This document shows positions 52,577 to 61,340 of a stretch of 64,000 nucleotides of DNA, in pieces. Position numbers and translations under genes: made by a program. A model generated the notes under the pieces. The model was not told the DNA's origin and did not search any database. It was given only the letters and a program-made list of their open reading frames with translations. Source of the stretch: Salipiger pentaromativorans (GTDB taxonomy: Bacteria; Pseudomonadota; Alphaproteobacteria; Rhodobacterales; Rhodobacteraceae); NCBI RefSeq assembly GCF_024721115.1, contig NZ_JAMDHK010000019.1, positions 1-64,000 on the forward strand, given 5' to 3'. The first letter of the stretch is position 1. Each line of letters begins with the position of its first letter.

Positions 52577-53641
52577 ATGGACGGCGTCGTTCCCGGACCG
52601 GAGGCGCAGGCCCTGACCGAAGCCGCGCGCAATCTGCTGCTGGATTGCGCCGGGCTTGTGCCGGGCGACCGGGCGGTGATCTGCGTCGAGGATGCGGCGG
52701 ATCGCTGGTACGATGCCGCCACGCCCTTTGCCGTCGCCGAAGAGGCCGCGCGGCTTGGCATCGCGGTGACCTTCTGCGCGGTGCGCCCGCCGCAGGAGGC
52801 GCAGGCCGCCGAGGTGGACGCGCTGCTGGCCGGTCCCGAAACGGTGATCTTCTTCGCACGGCTTGGCGATCAGGGGCGGTTTGCCGCCGCCGAGGCCGGG
52901 CGGCGCGTCATGGTCTATGCCCGCAACGCCGCCGATTTCGCCTCGCCCTTCGGGCAGGTGCCCTACCGCGTGACCCATGCGGTGAAACAGGCCGTCGACC
53001 GCATCCTGCTGAGCGCCGGGCAGATCGAGATCCTGTGCCCGAACGGCACCCGTCTTACCGGCAGGGCCGCGGGCGACAGCCCGGCCAGCCCGCCCGATGT
53101 GACCACGCTGCGCTTTCCCCTCGGCGTGCCAGCGCCGGTGCCCGCGGCGGGCTTTTCCGGCGAGATCGTGCTGACCGACAGCCTCACGCCCACCGGGAAC
53201 CGCGCCTATGCTACTCCGGTGCTGCTGCTGGAAACCCCCGTCGTCGCGCAGATCGAAAACGGCCGGATCGCTGGGTTCGAGGGCGCCGCGCGGGATGTCG
53301 GCGCGATCCGCGCCCATCACGAGCGGGTCGGCGAGCTTTTCGGGATCGACCCCTATGTCGTGCACAGCTGGCACGCGGGGCTGCATCCCGGCTGCCGTTT
53401 CTTTCCGCCGGTGGGGCGGGATCGTGATTACTGGTCGAACACCGTGTTCTCCAGCCCGCGCCTGCTGCATTTCCACACCTGCGGCACCGCACCGCCGGGC
53501 GAGATCAGCTGGAACATCATGGATGCGACGGTGCGTGTCGATGGCGTGCCGCTCTGGTCGGCGGGCCGTCTGCATGTGGCGCATTTCCCCGAGCTTGCCG
53601 GGGCGGCGGCCAGCGACGCCCGGCTGGCAGCGCTCTACTAA
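52577..53641 (+). CDS. M29 aminopeptidase/NicX-superfamily-like protein, metal motif altered
   Basis: A 354-residue protein whose overall pattern resembles the M29 aminopeptidase T fold and its ring-cleaving relative NicX (2,5-dihydroxypyridine dioxygenase): GQIEILCPNGTRLTGRAAGD, VAQIENGRIAGFEG, then YVVHSWHAGLHPG and WSNTVFSSPRLLHFHTCGTA. The usual H-x-D metal pair near the C-terminus seems to read S-x-N (Ser311-Trp-Asn313), although His263, His266 and His270 could supply other ligands. It ends the six-gene operon, two bases after the oxygenase gene. I regard the family call as probable, the reaction as open. Confidence 0.6.
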   Translation: MDGVVPGPEAQALTEAARNLLLDCAGLVPGDRAVICVEDAADRWYDAATPFAVAEEAARLGIAVTFCAVRPPQEAQAAEVDALLAGPETVIFFARLGDQGRFAAAEAGRRVMVYARNAADFASPFGQVPYRVTHAVKQAVDRILLSAGQIEILCPNGTRLTGRAAGDSPASPPDVTTLRFPLGVPAPVPAAGFSGEIVLTDSLTPTGNRAYATPVLLLETPVVAQIENGRIAGFEGAARDVGAIRAHHERVGELFGIDPYVVHSWHAGLHPGCRFFPPVGRDRDYWSNTVFSSPRLLHFHTCGTAPPGEISWNIMDATVRVDGVPLWSAGRLHVAHFPELAGAAASDARLAALY

Positions 53642-53716
53642 GGCGGCGGGCTTGCAAAGCCGCCGCCCGAGCGCGTACCACTTGCCGGGTGCCTGCCTCT
53701 GAAAGAGCGTGACCGC

Positions 53717-54913
53717 TTGCCCCTGCCCGTCATCGACAACCGCGCCGCCCGCCGCCTGTTTCTCGACCGGCATCTTCTGCTGCGTCCGGCAGGCGGGCCG
53801 GGCAGGGGCGCGGATCTCGACGGGGTGCTGCACGGGCTGGGTTTTGTGCAGGTCGACAGCGTCAACACGCTGGCGCGGGCGCATGACCTGATCCTCTGGT
53901 CCCGGCGCGGGCAGTACCGGCCTCGGGCGCTCGACCAGCTGGTCGCGCGCAGCCGGACCGCGTTCGAGCACTGGACCCATGATGCCGCCGTCATCCCGAT
54001 GTCGTTCTACCCGATGTGGCGGCTGAAATTCACCCGCGACGAGGCGCATATGCGGGCGCGCTGGCCGCAATGGCGGCGGGACGGCTGGGCGGACGAGGTC
54101 GACACCGTGCTCCGGCATGTGGCCGACAACGGCCCCACCTCCTCGCGCGATGTGGGCGAGGGCGAACCCAAGGGCTCGTCGGGGTGGTGGGATTGGCACC
54201 CGTCGAAGACCGCGCTCGAATTTCTCTGGCGCTCGGGCCGTCTGGCGATCTGCCACCGCGAGGGCTTCCGCAAGGTCTACGATCTCAGCGAGCGGGTGAT
54301 CCCCGAGGATCCCTTCGCCGCCCGCTCGCAGACGGCAGAGATCGTGGACTGGGCCATGTGGGAGGCGCTTTCCCGGCTCGGGTTCGGCACCAGCGGCGAG
54401 TTGGCGGCGTTTTTCGAGATCGTCACGCGCGACGAAGCCAAAGCCTGGTGCGCCGGGGCGCTGGCCTCGGGCCGGATCGTCGAGGCCGAGGTCGCGATGG
54501 CCGATGATACGCGGCGGCGCTGCGTCACGACCCAAGCGACGCTCGACGGGCTGGCGGCGCTGCCCGAGCCTTCGGCACGGGTGCGGCTGCTCTCGCCCTT
54601 CGATCCGCTGCTGCGCGACCGGGCGCGGGCGGAACGGCTGTTCGGGTTCCACTACCGGATCGAGATCTTCGTGCCCGAAGCCAAGCGGCGTTACGGCTAT
54701 TACGTGTTTCCGGTGTTGCAGGGCGACCGGCTGATCGGGCGGATGGACGTCAAGCGCGAGGGGCCGGTACTGAAAGTGCAGGCCTTCTGGCCCGAGACCG
54801 GCATTCGCATGGGCAAGGCCCGCAGCGCCGGGCTGCTGGCCGAGCTGGAGCGGATCCTGCCGCTTGCGGGCTGTGACGATCTGGCCTTTGCGGAAGGCTG
54901 GATGCGGGGATAA
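53717..54913 (+). CDS. YcaQ/AlkX-type winged-helix DNA glycosylase
   Basis: A 398-residue protein of the HTH_42/YcaQ family, which unhooks DNA crosslinks and removes alkylated bases. It has GFVQVDSVNTLARAHDLILW, including the QxD catalytic motif of the AlkX group, then SRRGQYRPRALDQLV, HDAAVIPMSFYP and a C-terminal part with LLSPFDPLLRDRARAERLFG and FHYRIEIFVPEAKRRYGYYV. The start is probably TTG at 53717. It is 75 bases after the catabolic operon and may be co-transcribed, but functionally separate. Confidence 0.85.
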   Translation: MPLPVIDNRAARRLFLDRHLLLRPAGGPGRGADLDGVLHGLGFVQVDSVNTLARAHDLILWSRRGQYRPRALDQLVARSRTAFEHWTHDAAVIPMSFYPMWRLKFTRDEAHMRARWPQWRRDGWADEVDTVLRHVADNGPTSSRDVGEGEPKGSSGWWDWHPSKTALEFLWRSGRLAICHREGFRKVYDLSERVIPEDPFAARSQTAEIVDWAMWEALSRLGFGTSGELAAFFEIVTRDEAKAWCAGALASGRIVEAEVAMADDTRRRCVTTQATLDGLAALPEPSARVRLLSPFDPLLRDRARAERLFGFHYRIEIFVPEAKRRYGYYVFPVLQGDRLIGRMDVKREGPVLKVQAFWPETGIRMGKARSAGLLAELERILPLAGCDDLAFAEGWMRG

Positions 54914-55287
54914 CCCCCCGCGCAGCTCCCGGCTAGATGTATGGCGCGCTTTGGATGCCCCCCGGCGCAAAGCTCCGGCGCGACCCGCATCGCCCTGGCC
55001 GAAAAGCCACAATTTCAAAGCTTTCCACAAACCCCCATGACCGGCAGACAGATCCGGCATATCGTGCCGGAACGCGATCCGACGACCGCACGCGCAGGCC
55101 GCATCCCAGGCAAGCCTTCCCCAGCGGCGCTTTTTCCGTAAAAATCCAACTCAAACCGCCCCACCTGTCTGCCCTCCCTTACGTCCAATAACAGGGCATC
55201 CGGGCTGCGCCTGTACGGACAGTCCCATCTTGAAATCCGCCCCGGAATTAGCTAAGTTAGCTACATCGCTTTCCCGGAGCCCTCGCC
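54914..55287. other. Gap before the toxin-antitoxin pair
   Basis: A 374-base stretch without a gene. It ends with the palindromic candidate operator of the antitoxin gene (55249-55263). The rest shows no motif I can name. Confidence 0.5.
55249..55263. promoter_or_regulatory. Palindromic operator of the toxin-antitoxin pair
   Basis: TAGCTAA-G-TTAGCTA is a perfect 7-bp inverted repeat with one central base, 25 bases before the antitoxin start. Antitoxins of this class autoregulate through such sites. Confidence 0.6.
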
Positions 55288-55515
55288 ATGCAATTCACCG
55301 TCCACACCGCCAAAAGCCAGCTCTCGCGCCTGATCGAAGCCGCGCTTGCCGGCGAAGAGGTGGTCATCGCCAAGGGTGCGCGGCCGGTGGTTCGACTGGT
55401 GCCCATTGCGCAATCGGGGTTCCGGCTCGGCACGCAACAGGGCAAGCTGGGCCCCCTGCCCGACTTCCTCGAACCGCAGGATGCGGAAGATCTGGATCTC
55501 TGGGAAGGCCGCTGA
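55288..55515 (+). CDS. Phd/YefM-type antitoxin
   Basis: A 75-residue antitoxin. The N-terminal DNA-binding half is typical (FTVHTAKSQLSRLIEAALAG, EEVVIAKGARPVVRLVP). The C-terminal half is acidic (DFLEPQDAEDLDLWEGR) and would thread into the toxin site. It ends directly before the toxin start with no spacer, so the two are coupled. The palindrome upstream is the likely autorepression site. Confidence 0.9.
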   Translation: MQFTVHTAKSQLSRLIEAALAGEEVVIAKGARPVVRLVPIAQSGFRLGTQQGKLGPLPDFLEPQDAEDLDLWEGR

Positions 55516-55905
55516 ATGCCCGCCGTCCTGCTGGACACCCATGCCTGGGTCTGGTCCTTCGCCGACGACAGCCTTCTCTCCCCCGCCGCCCGTGCCGCGA
55601 TCCTAAGTGCCGAGGCGGTGCTGGTGAGCCCGATCTCCTTTTTCGAGATCGGCCAGAAGGTGCGCATCGGGAAATGGCCCGAAATGGCTGGAATGGTCTC
55701 TGATCTGCCGCAGATCCTGCGCGATCAAGGCGGACTGCTGGCACCCTTCACGCCCGAAATCAGCCTGCACGCCGCGCTCTGGGACTGGGTGCATCGCGAC
55801 CCGTTCGACCGGATCATCGGAGCCACCGCCGCCGAGGCGGGGCTGCCGCTGATCACCCGTGACGCGGCCTTTGCCGGACGCTCCGAACTGCAAATCGTCT
55901 GGTGA
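55516..55905 (+). CDS. PIN-domain toxin (VapC-like ribonuclease)
   Basis: A 129-residue PIN-domain protein with the acidic cluster: Asp7 (LLDTHAWVW), Glu in SPISFFEIGQKV, Asp in DPFDRIIGATAA, and Asp in ITRDAAF. VapC-type toxins cut tRNA or rRNA unless bound by the antitoxin. Lying six bases from the flhB 3' end, it may act as a stability module for the plasmid and protect the neighbouring region from loss. Confidence 0.9.
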   Translation: MPAVLLDTHAWVWSFADDSLLSPAARAAILSAEAVLVSPISFFEIGQKVRIGKWPEMAGMVSDLPQILRDQGGLLAPFTPEISLHAALWDWVHRDPFDRIIGATAAEAGLPLITRDAAFAGRSELQIVW

Positions 55906-55911
55906 GCCGCG

Positions 55912-57039
55912 CTAGGCTTCGTCCTCGTCGCGCAGGCGCGAGCCGGCGGGCGGCGCGCGGCGGATATTGCGCTCCAGATCCAGCACATAACCGATGATCG
56001 CCGCCACCGCCTCCCAATGCGCGACGGGGATCTCGCGGTCGATCTCGGCCACGTCGTAAAGCGCCCGCGCCAGCGGGCGGTTCTCGACGATGGGGATCTC
56101 GGACTCGCGCGCCAGCCGGCGGATCTGCGCCGCCATCAGATCGGTGCCCTTGGCCAGACAGACCGGCGCCAGATCGACCCCGTTTTCGTATTTCAGCGCC
56201 ACCGCGTAATGCGTCGGGTTGGTCAGGATCACCGTGGCGCGCGGCACCGCCGCCGTCAGACGCTGCCGGGCGCGCTCGCGCCGCAGGGTCATCCGCTTGG
56301 CGCGGATCATCGGGTCGCCCTCGGTCTCCTTCATCTCGTCCTTGATTTCCTGCATCGACATGCGCTGCTTGCGGCGGTGGTCAAAGCGCTTCCACAGAAT
56401 GTCGGCGATGGTGATCACCGCCACCAGCGCGAGGGTGATCAGCAGCATCTGCCCCGCCGCCTGACGCGCGTAATCGGCCAAAAGCTCGGGAAAGAGCCCC
56501 TGCCCCTGCCAGATCTCGCGCACCGCGCGATAGGTGACCCAGGCCGCGATCGCCCCCACCGCCAGCACCTTGCTCACGCTTTTCAGGAACTCGACGAAGG
56601 CCGCCAGCGAGAACATCCGCTTGAGCCCCGCCGCGGGCGAAATCTTTGACCATTTCGGCCGCAGACGCTCGGCGGCGACCACCACCTCGCCCTGCAAGGC
56701 GACCCCGGCCAGCGCGCCCAGCACCATCAGCAGGATAAGCGGCGCCAGCATCAGCATCACCCCGCGCAAGAGCCCCCGCGTCACACCGCCCAGATCGCGC
56801 AGCCCGGTCAGATCGCCGCCGATCTCCACCTGCCCCGCCGTCTCGAACACGCCGCGCAAAAGCCCGGTGAGCGGTGCCGAGACCGAGGGCAGCACAAAGG
56901 CGGTGATCGCGAAGAGCGACAGCACGGCCATCAGCGTGCCCGCCTCCTTGGAAGAGGCAACGTCGCCTTTCTCGCGCGCTTTTCGCAGCCGGCGCTCTGT
57001 CGGCTCTTCTGTCTTGTTGTCCTTGTCCTCGTCGGCCAT
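55912..57039 (-). CDS. flhB: Flagellar export switch protein FlhB
   Basis: FlhB is the export-gate subunit that switches specificity from rod/hook to filament proteins. The 375-residue product has four membrane helices (about 35-57, 94-118, 148-170, 190-215) and a cytoplasmic domain that self-cleaves at Asn274-Pro-Thr-His (ILTNPTHYAVALKYENG). It is last in the flgB-to-flhB operon and convergent with the PIN toxin gene. fliK, which triggers the switch, is not in the window. Confidence 0.95.
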   Translation of the reverse strand: MADEDKDNKTEEPTERRLRKAREKGDVASSKEAGTLMAVLSLFAITAFVLPSVSAPLTGLLRGVFETAGQVEIGGDLTGLRDLGGVTRGLLRGVMLMLAPLILLMVLGALAGVALQGEVVVAAERLRPKWSKISPAAGLKRMFSLAAFVEFLKSVSKVLAVGAIAAWVTYRAVREIWQGQGLFPELLADYARQAAGQMLLITLALVAVITIADILWKRFDHRRKQRMSMQEIKDEMKETEGDPMIRAKRMTLRRERARQRLTAAVPRATVILTNPTHYAVALKYENGVDLAPVCLAKGTDLMAAQIRRLARESEIPIVENRPLARALYDVAEIDREIPVAHWEAVAAIIGYVLDLERNIRRAPPAGSRLRDEDEA

Positions 57040-57042
57040 GGC

Positions 57043-57798
57043 TCAGAACACCAGCAGGCCGAGCCAGTCGGCGAAACGCTCGGCGAATTCGCGCATCATC
57101 ATCGGCGCGGCAATGCCCAGCACCAGCAGCCCCGCGAGGATCAGCACCGGCGCGGCGACAAAGAACACCGGCAGCGAGGGCATCATCCGTGCCGCAAGCC
57201 CCATCCCGAGGTTCATCAAAAGCCCCATCACGTAGAAAGGCGCGGCCACCGAGAGCCCGAGGTAAAAGCTCTGTCCCACCGCCTTGACGATCTGCTGCGC
57301 CAGATCGCCGGTCAGGATCTGGCCCGGCGGGAACATGTCATAGCTCATCACCATCGCGCCGATGATCAGGTGATGCAGATCAGTGGCAAAGATCACCGCC
57401 ACCGCCCCCAGCATCAGCCCGGTCGAGATCAGCGTCGAGCCCTGAAAAGAGCCCAGATCGGGGGAAAACGCGTTCGACAGGCCCGCAATCAGCCCGATCT
57501 GATAGCCCGCGAATTGCAGCCCCGACATCAGGATGCGCGCCGTCATGCCGATCCAGAGCCCCAGCGTCAGCTCGATGCCGAACGCGGCGATCATCGGCCC
57601 CGGCGCATCCAGCGCCAACGGCCCCACGGGCAGCGCCGGATAAAGCGCCAGCGACAGCAGCACGGCGAATGCCAGCCGGTGGCGCATGGGGATAAAGCTC
57701 TCGCCAAGCGCCGGCATATACATCAGCACGCCGCCGATCCGGGCAAAGACCATCGCCACCCCCAGGAACTCGACGGTGAGCAGCGCCGAGAGGTTCAT
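57043..57798 (-). CDS. fliR: Flagellar export gate protein FliR
   Basis: FliR is a 251-residue gate component with about six membrane helices. ARIGGVLMYMPALGESFIPM, LIAGLSNAFSPDLGSFQGST, LHHLIIGAMVMSYDMFPPGQ and GLLMNLGMGLAARMMPSLPV match the family. It lies one base downstream of flhA and three upstream of flhB, indicating strong translational coupling of the three gate genes. Confidence 0.95.
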   Translation of the reverse strand: MNLSALLTVEFLGVAMVFARIGGVLMYMPALGESFIPMRHRLAFAVLLSLALYPALPVGPLALDAPGPMIAAFGIELTLGLWIGMTARILMSGLQFAGYQIGLIAGLSNAFSPDLGSFQGSTLISTGLMLGAVAVIFATDLHHLIIGAMVMSYDMFPPGQILTGDLAQQIVKAVGQSFYLGLSVAAPFYVMGLLMNLGMGLAARMMPSLPVFFVAAPVLILAGLLVLGIAAPMMMREFAERFADWLGLLVF

Positions 57799-57799
57799 G

Positions 57800-59896
57800 C
57801 TACTGCCCGATCGTCGCCACGGTGCGCAGCGCTGCCTTGCGGTGGATCTCGTTATGCGACAGCACCACGGTCATCGGGCTCACCCGCTCCAGCATCGAGC
57901 GCACAAAGCTGCGCACCTCGGGGCTGACCAGCAGCGCGGGCCACATGTCCTGCTCGGCGAATTTCTGGATCTCGCGGCGGGCCTGCAACACGAATTCCTG
58001 CACCCGCTGTGGCGACATCACGAAATTCCGGTCGTCGCCATTGACGCGCAACGCCTCGAGGAACTCCTTCTCCCAGGCGGGCGACATCGACAGCACGGAA
58101 ATGAACCCGGTGTCGTCGATCAGCGATTTGCAGATCTGGTTCGACAGACGCCGCCGTACCAGCTCGGTGATCTGCACCACATTCGAGGTGCTGCGCTTGG
58201 CCTCGGCGATGGATTCCACGACCAGCGGCAGGTTGCGGATCGAGACACGCTCGGCCAGCAGGTTCTGCAACACATGCTGGATCAGCACCACCGGCGCGTT
58301 GCCGGGGATCTCGTTGGCGAGCTTCTGATATTCCCGGTCCAGCCCGTCGATCAGATCCTGCGTCGCGCCATAGGTCATCAGCTCGGGCAGATGTTCCTTC
58401 ACCACCTCGGTCAGATGGGTGATGATCACGCTTTCCGGATCGACCACGGTCAGCCCCATCGCCTCGGCCTGCGGCGCGGTGGCGGCGTCGACCCAAAGCG
58501 CATCGAGCCCGAAGGTCGGGTCCTTGCCGCGCTCGCCGGGCAGCCCGCAATCGCCGGGGTTCACCACCATGAGCCCGGCGGGCCGCACCTCGCCGCGCGC
58601 CACCTCGACCCCCTGCACCACCAACGCATAGCTTTGCGCGGGCAGCATCGGCTCGTCCTTGATCCGCACCGAGGGCAGCACAAAGCCGAATTCACGCGCA
58701 AAGAGGTTGCGCAGGCTCTTGATCTTGCCCGCCAGCGCCGCATCGCTGCTGGAGATCAGCGGCACCAGCGCCTGGCCCAGCTCCAGCCGCAGGCTGTCGA
58801 GTTTCAGCGTGTCCTTGATGTTGTCCTCGGGCGCCGCGGCTTCGGCTTTTTGCTTGGCCGCCTCGACCCGCGCGGCAGAGACCTTTTCAGACCGCGCCTG
58901 CTGCGCAACCACCACCCCCAGCGACACCATCAGCCCCGCGAGAAGCGTGAAGACGACGCTGGGAAAGCCCGGCAGCAGGCCGATGCCAAACAGCAGCACC
59001 GAGGCCATGAACAGCGCCTTCGGGAAGCGCGAGAGCTGGCCCAGAACCGCCTCGTTGGTGGCACCCACGGTGCCGCCCTTGGTGACGATGAGGCCGGCGG
59101 CCAGCGACACGATCAGAGCCGGAACCTGCGTCACAAGCCCGTCGCCGATGGTCAGCGAGGTGTAGAAATTCGTCGCTTCCGACAGGCTCAGATCGTGCTG
59201 CGCCACACCGATCAGGATGCCGCCCACCACGTTGATCAGGGTGATGATAAGCCCCGCCATCGCGTCGCCGCGCACGAATTTCGAGGCACCGTCCATGGCG
59301 CCGTAGAAGCTGCTTTCATCCTCCAGCATCTTGCGCCGGGTGCGGGCCTGTTCCTCGTCGATGAGCCCTGCCCCCAGATCGGCGTCGATGGCCATCTGCT
59401 TGCCCGGCATCGCATCCAGCGAGAAGCGGGCCGACACTTCGGCGATCCGGGTCGAGCCCTTGGTGATCACCACGAAGTTGATCACCACGAGGATGGCGAA
59501 AACCACGATCCCGATGACGAAATTGCCCGAGACGATGAAGCGCGAGAACCCCTCGATCACCCCGCCGGCGGCCCCTGCCCCGGTATGGCCTTCGGACAGG
59601 ATCAGCCGGGTCGAGGCCACGTTGAGCGACAGGCGCATCATCGTGACGACCAGCAGCAGCGTGGGGAAGCTGTTGAATTCCAGCGGCTTGGGGATCCACA
59701 GCGCCACCATGAGGATCAGCACGGAAACCGCCAGCGACACCGCCAGCCCGAAATCGAGCACAACGGCGGGCAGCGGCACAAAAAGCACCGCCAGGATGAG
59801 GATGACGCCCACCGCGAAGCCCACGTCGCGGTTGCTGCGGCCGCGCGTCAGCCAGCCTGCGGCGCCGGTGGAGGGGAAGGAATCGGAAAGCGCCAT
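57800..59896 (-). CDS. flhA: Flagellar export protein FlhA
   Basis: FlhA is the major export-gate subunit, 698 residues. The N-terminal half has eight membrane helices and the conserved FHIPEP-type loop (the segment TRIAEVSARFSLDAMPGKQM and AIDADLGAGLIDEEQARTRR). The C-terminal cytoplasmic domain (about 340-698) forms the nonameric ring that docks chaperone-substrate complexes. Its start overlaps the last base of the transglycosylase gene. Confidence 0.96.
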   Translation of the reverse strand: MALSDSFPSTGAAGWLTRGRSNRDVGFAVGVILILAVLFVPLPAVVLDFGLAVSLAVSVLILMVALWIPKPLEFNSFPTLLLVVTMMRLSLNVASTRLILSEGHTGAGAAGGVIEGFSRFIVSGNFVIGIVVFAILVVINFVVITKGSTRIAEVSARFSLDAMPGKQMAIDADLGAGLIDEEQARTRRKMLEDESSFYGAMDGASKFVRGDAMAGLIITLINVVGGILIGVAQHDLSLSEATNFYTSLTIGDGLVTQVPALIVSLAAGLIVTKGGTVGATNEAVLGQLSRFPKALFMASVLLFGIGLLPGFPSVVFTLLAGLMVSLGVVVAQQARSEKVSAARVEAAKQKAEAAAPEDNIKDTLKLDSLRLELGQALVPLISSSDAALAGKIKSLRNLFAREFGFVLPSVRIKDEPMLPAQSYALVVQGVEVARGEVRPAGLMVVNPGDCGLPGERGKDPTFGLDALWVDAATAPQAEAMGLTVVDPESVIITHLTEVVKEHLPELMTYGATQDLIDGLDREYQKLANEIPGNAPVVLIQHVLQNLLAERVSIRNLPLVVESIAEAKRSTSNVVQITELVRRRLSNQICKSLIDDTGFISVLSMSPAWEKEFLEALRVNGDDRNFVMSPQRVQEFVLQARREIQKFAEQDMWPALLVSPEVRSFVRSMLERVSPMTVVLSHNEIHRKAALRTVATIGQ

Positions 59897-60705
59897 CAGA
59901 ACATCTTTCGGAAGGCAGGCAGAACAGGTTCCATCACCTGACGGCCAAAGAGGCTGCGCGCGCCCTCCTCCGCGGCGCCGGAGCGGCGCGTGAGCTCGGA
60001 GGTCCAGAAATGGCCCGCAGGCAGCGGTTCGGCCGCCAGCGTCACCGTCTGCCCCGAGCCCGCCCCTGCCCCGCGCGACGCCAGCGCGCGAAAGATGTCG
60101 AGCCGGTCATTCGCGATGTCCACATTCTGCTTGAGCCGGGTCAGATAGGCGTCCTTGTACTGATCGGTGGCCGAGTGATAACGCCCCGCCGCCTCGATCC
60201 AGTCGTCCGTCTGCTCATAAAGCCGCACCAGAAGCTGCGCCGCGTAATCCACGTTGCGGGCCGGGTCGAACCCGTCGGACAGCACCGGAAATGCGTCGGG
60301 GTGCCAGCGCAGATTGACCTGCATGCACCCCACGTCGATCGACTCCACCCCCTGCGCCTGCCGCGCGCGGACCCAGCTTTCCGCCGTGCCGGGGCTGTTG
60401 AAGAAGCGCCCGTCGCCATCGGCATTGGCGACCCAGGGCCAGACGGTCAACTCGCCCTCATGCATCATCCCCGCCTCTTGCAGCCCGATGCCGAGCAGCA
60501 GATTGCCGGGGATCTTGTGACGAAGCTGCGCGCGCAGGATCTCCTGAATGCAGACCCCGCCCGGATCGACCGGCCCACGCCGTGGCGAGGCGGCTTCGGC
60601 CCCTGCCGAGGGGCGGTAGAAATTGCTCCAGTCCGCCTTGGCGCCCTGCCCTGCCAGAAGCACCCCGATCAACGCCAGCATCACCCCGCGAAGCCAGGTC
60701 ATCAC
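59896..60705 (-). CDS. Lytic transglycosylase-like flagellar protein
   Basis: A 269-residue exported protein with a signal peptide (LRGVMLALIGVLLAGQGAKA) and an SLT family-1 domain: Glu77 in LLLGIGLQEAG as the likely catalytic acid, DVGCMQVNLRWHP as the GxMQxN motif, and AAGRYHSATDQYKDAY at the end. It would open peptidoglycan for the rod, the job done by the second domain of FlgJ in enterobacteria, which the FlgJ-like protein here lacks. It overlaps fliQ by four bases. Confidence 0.85.
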   Translation of the reverse strand: MMTWLRGVMLALIGVLLAGQGAKADWSNFYRPSAGAEAASPRRGPVDPGGVCIQEILRAQLRHKIPGNLLLGIGLQEAGMMHEGELTVWPWVANADGDGRFFNSPGTAESWVRARQAQGVESIDVGCMQVNLRWHPDAFPVLSDGFDPARNVDYAAQLLVRLYEQTDDWIEAAGRYHSATDQYKDAYLTRLKQNVDIANDRLDIFRALASRGAGAGSGQTVTLAAEPLPAGHFWTSELTRRSGAAEEGARSLFGRQVMEPVLPAFRKMF

Positions 60706-60971
60706 GAGCCCCCGCTGACGATGAGATCGAAGGCGCGGTCCGACAGCGCCTTGACCATGGCATACATGAAGGGCGTAAAGACCAGCAGCCCGAGAAAGAT
60801 CGCGACGATCTTCGGCACGAAGGTGAGAGTCATTTCCTGGATCTGCGTCAGAGCCTGGAAAAACGCGATGAGCAGACCCACAACCAGCGCAATCGCCATG
60901 ATCGGGCCCGCCGCGTAAAGCACGGTGAGAAAGGCGTCCGACAGGATTGTGTGGGTGTCGCTCTCGGTCAC
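60702..60971 (-). CDS. fliQ: Flagellar export gate protein FliQ
   Basis: FliQ is an 89-residue protein with two long membrane hairpin helices: FLTVLYAAGPIMAIALVVGL and the segment with TLTFVPKIVAIFLGLLVFTP. Together with FliP and FliR it makes the export pore. It is 28 bases downstream of fliE in the flgB operon. Confidence 0.95.
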   Translation of the reverse strand: MTESDTHTILSDAFLTVLYAAGPIMAIALVVGLLIAFFQALTQIQEMTLTFVPKIVAIFLGLLVFTPFMYAMVKALSDRAFDLIVSGGS

Positions 60972-60999
60972 AGTGCCCCCTGCCCGATCAGACCGCTGC

Positions 61000-61329
61000 T
61001 CAGACCGGCATGCGGATGATTTCCTGATAGGCCTCGACCAGCTTGTCGCGCACCGACACGGCGACTTTCACGGTCGAATCCAGCTCCAGCGTCGCCTCGA
61101 CCACCGCCTGGGTGTCGGCATTGCCCTGCAACCCGGTCTGCGCCACGGCCTCGGCCTGACGCACGGTCTGCACCGCATCGCGCCCGGCATCCGCAAGCAT
61201 GTCGGAGAAGCTGGGCTTGTCGGCCTCCGCCGGCGCGGCCACGGCCGGGGCGCTCTCCATGTCCCGCGAGGCGCGATAGGCCCCCGAGGCTGCGTTTACC
61301 GACAAAAGCGAGGAGGAAGGCTCTGCCAT
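61000..61329 (-). CDS. fliE: Flagellar hook-basal body protein FliE
   Basis: FliE connects the MS ring and export gate to the proximal rod. The 109-residue product has a disordered N-terminus and the C-terminal rod helices, with FSDMLADAGRDAVQTVRQAE, VVEATLELDSTVKVAVSVRD and the end KLVEAYQEIIRMPV, the family signature. It lies 11 bases after flgC. Confidence 0.93.
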   Translation of the reverse strand: MAEPSSSLLSVNAASGAYRASRDMESAPAVAAPAEADKPSFSDMLADAGRDAVQTVRQAEAVAQTGLQGNADTQAVVEATLELDSTVKVAVSVRDKLVEAYQEIIRMPV

Positions 61330-61340
61330 AGATCTTTACC

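Noticed and set aside
52559-55060. 833-codon open frame on the minus strand
   Set aside because: Antisense to the M29-like and YcaQ-like genes, Arg/Pro/Gly-rich and without motifs.
57686-59941. 751-codon open frame on the plus strand
   Set aside because: Antisense to flhA; His/Gln/Arg-rich and without motifs.
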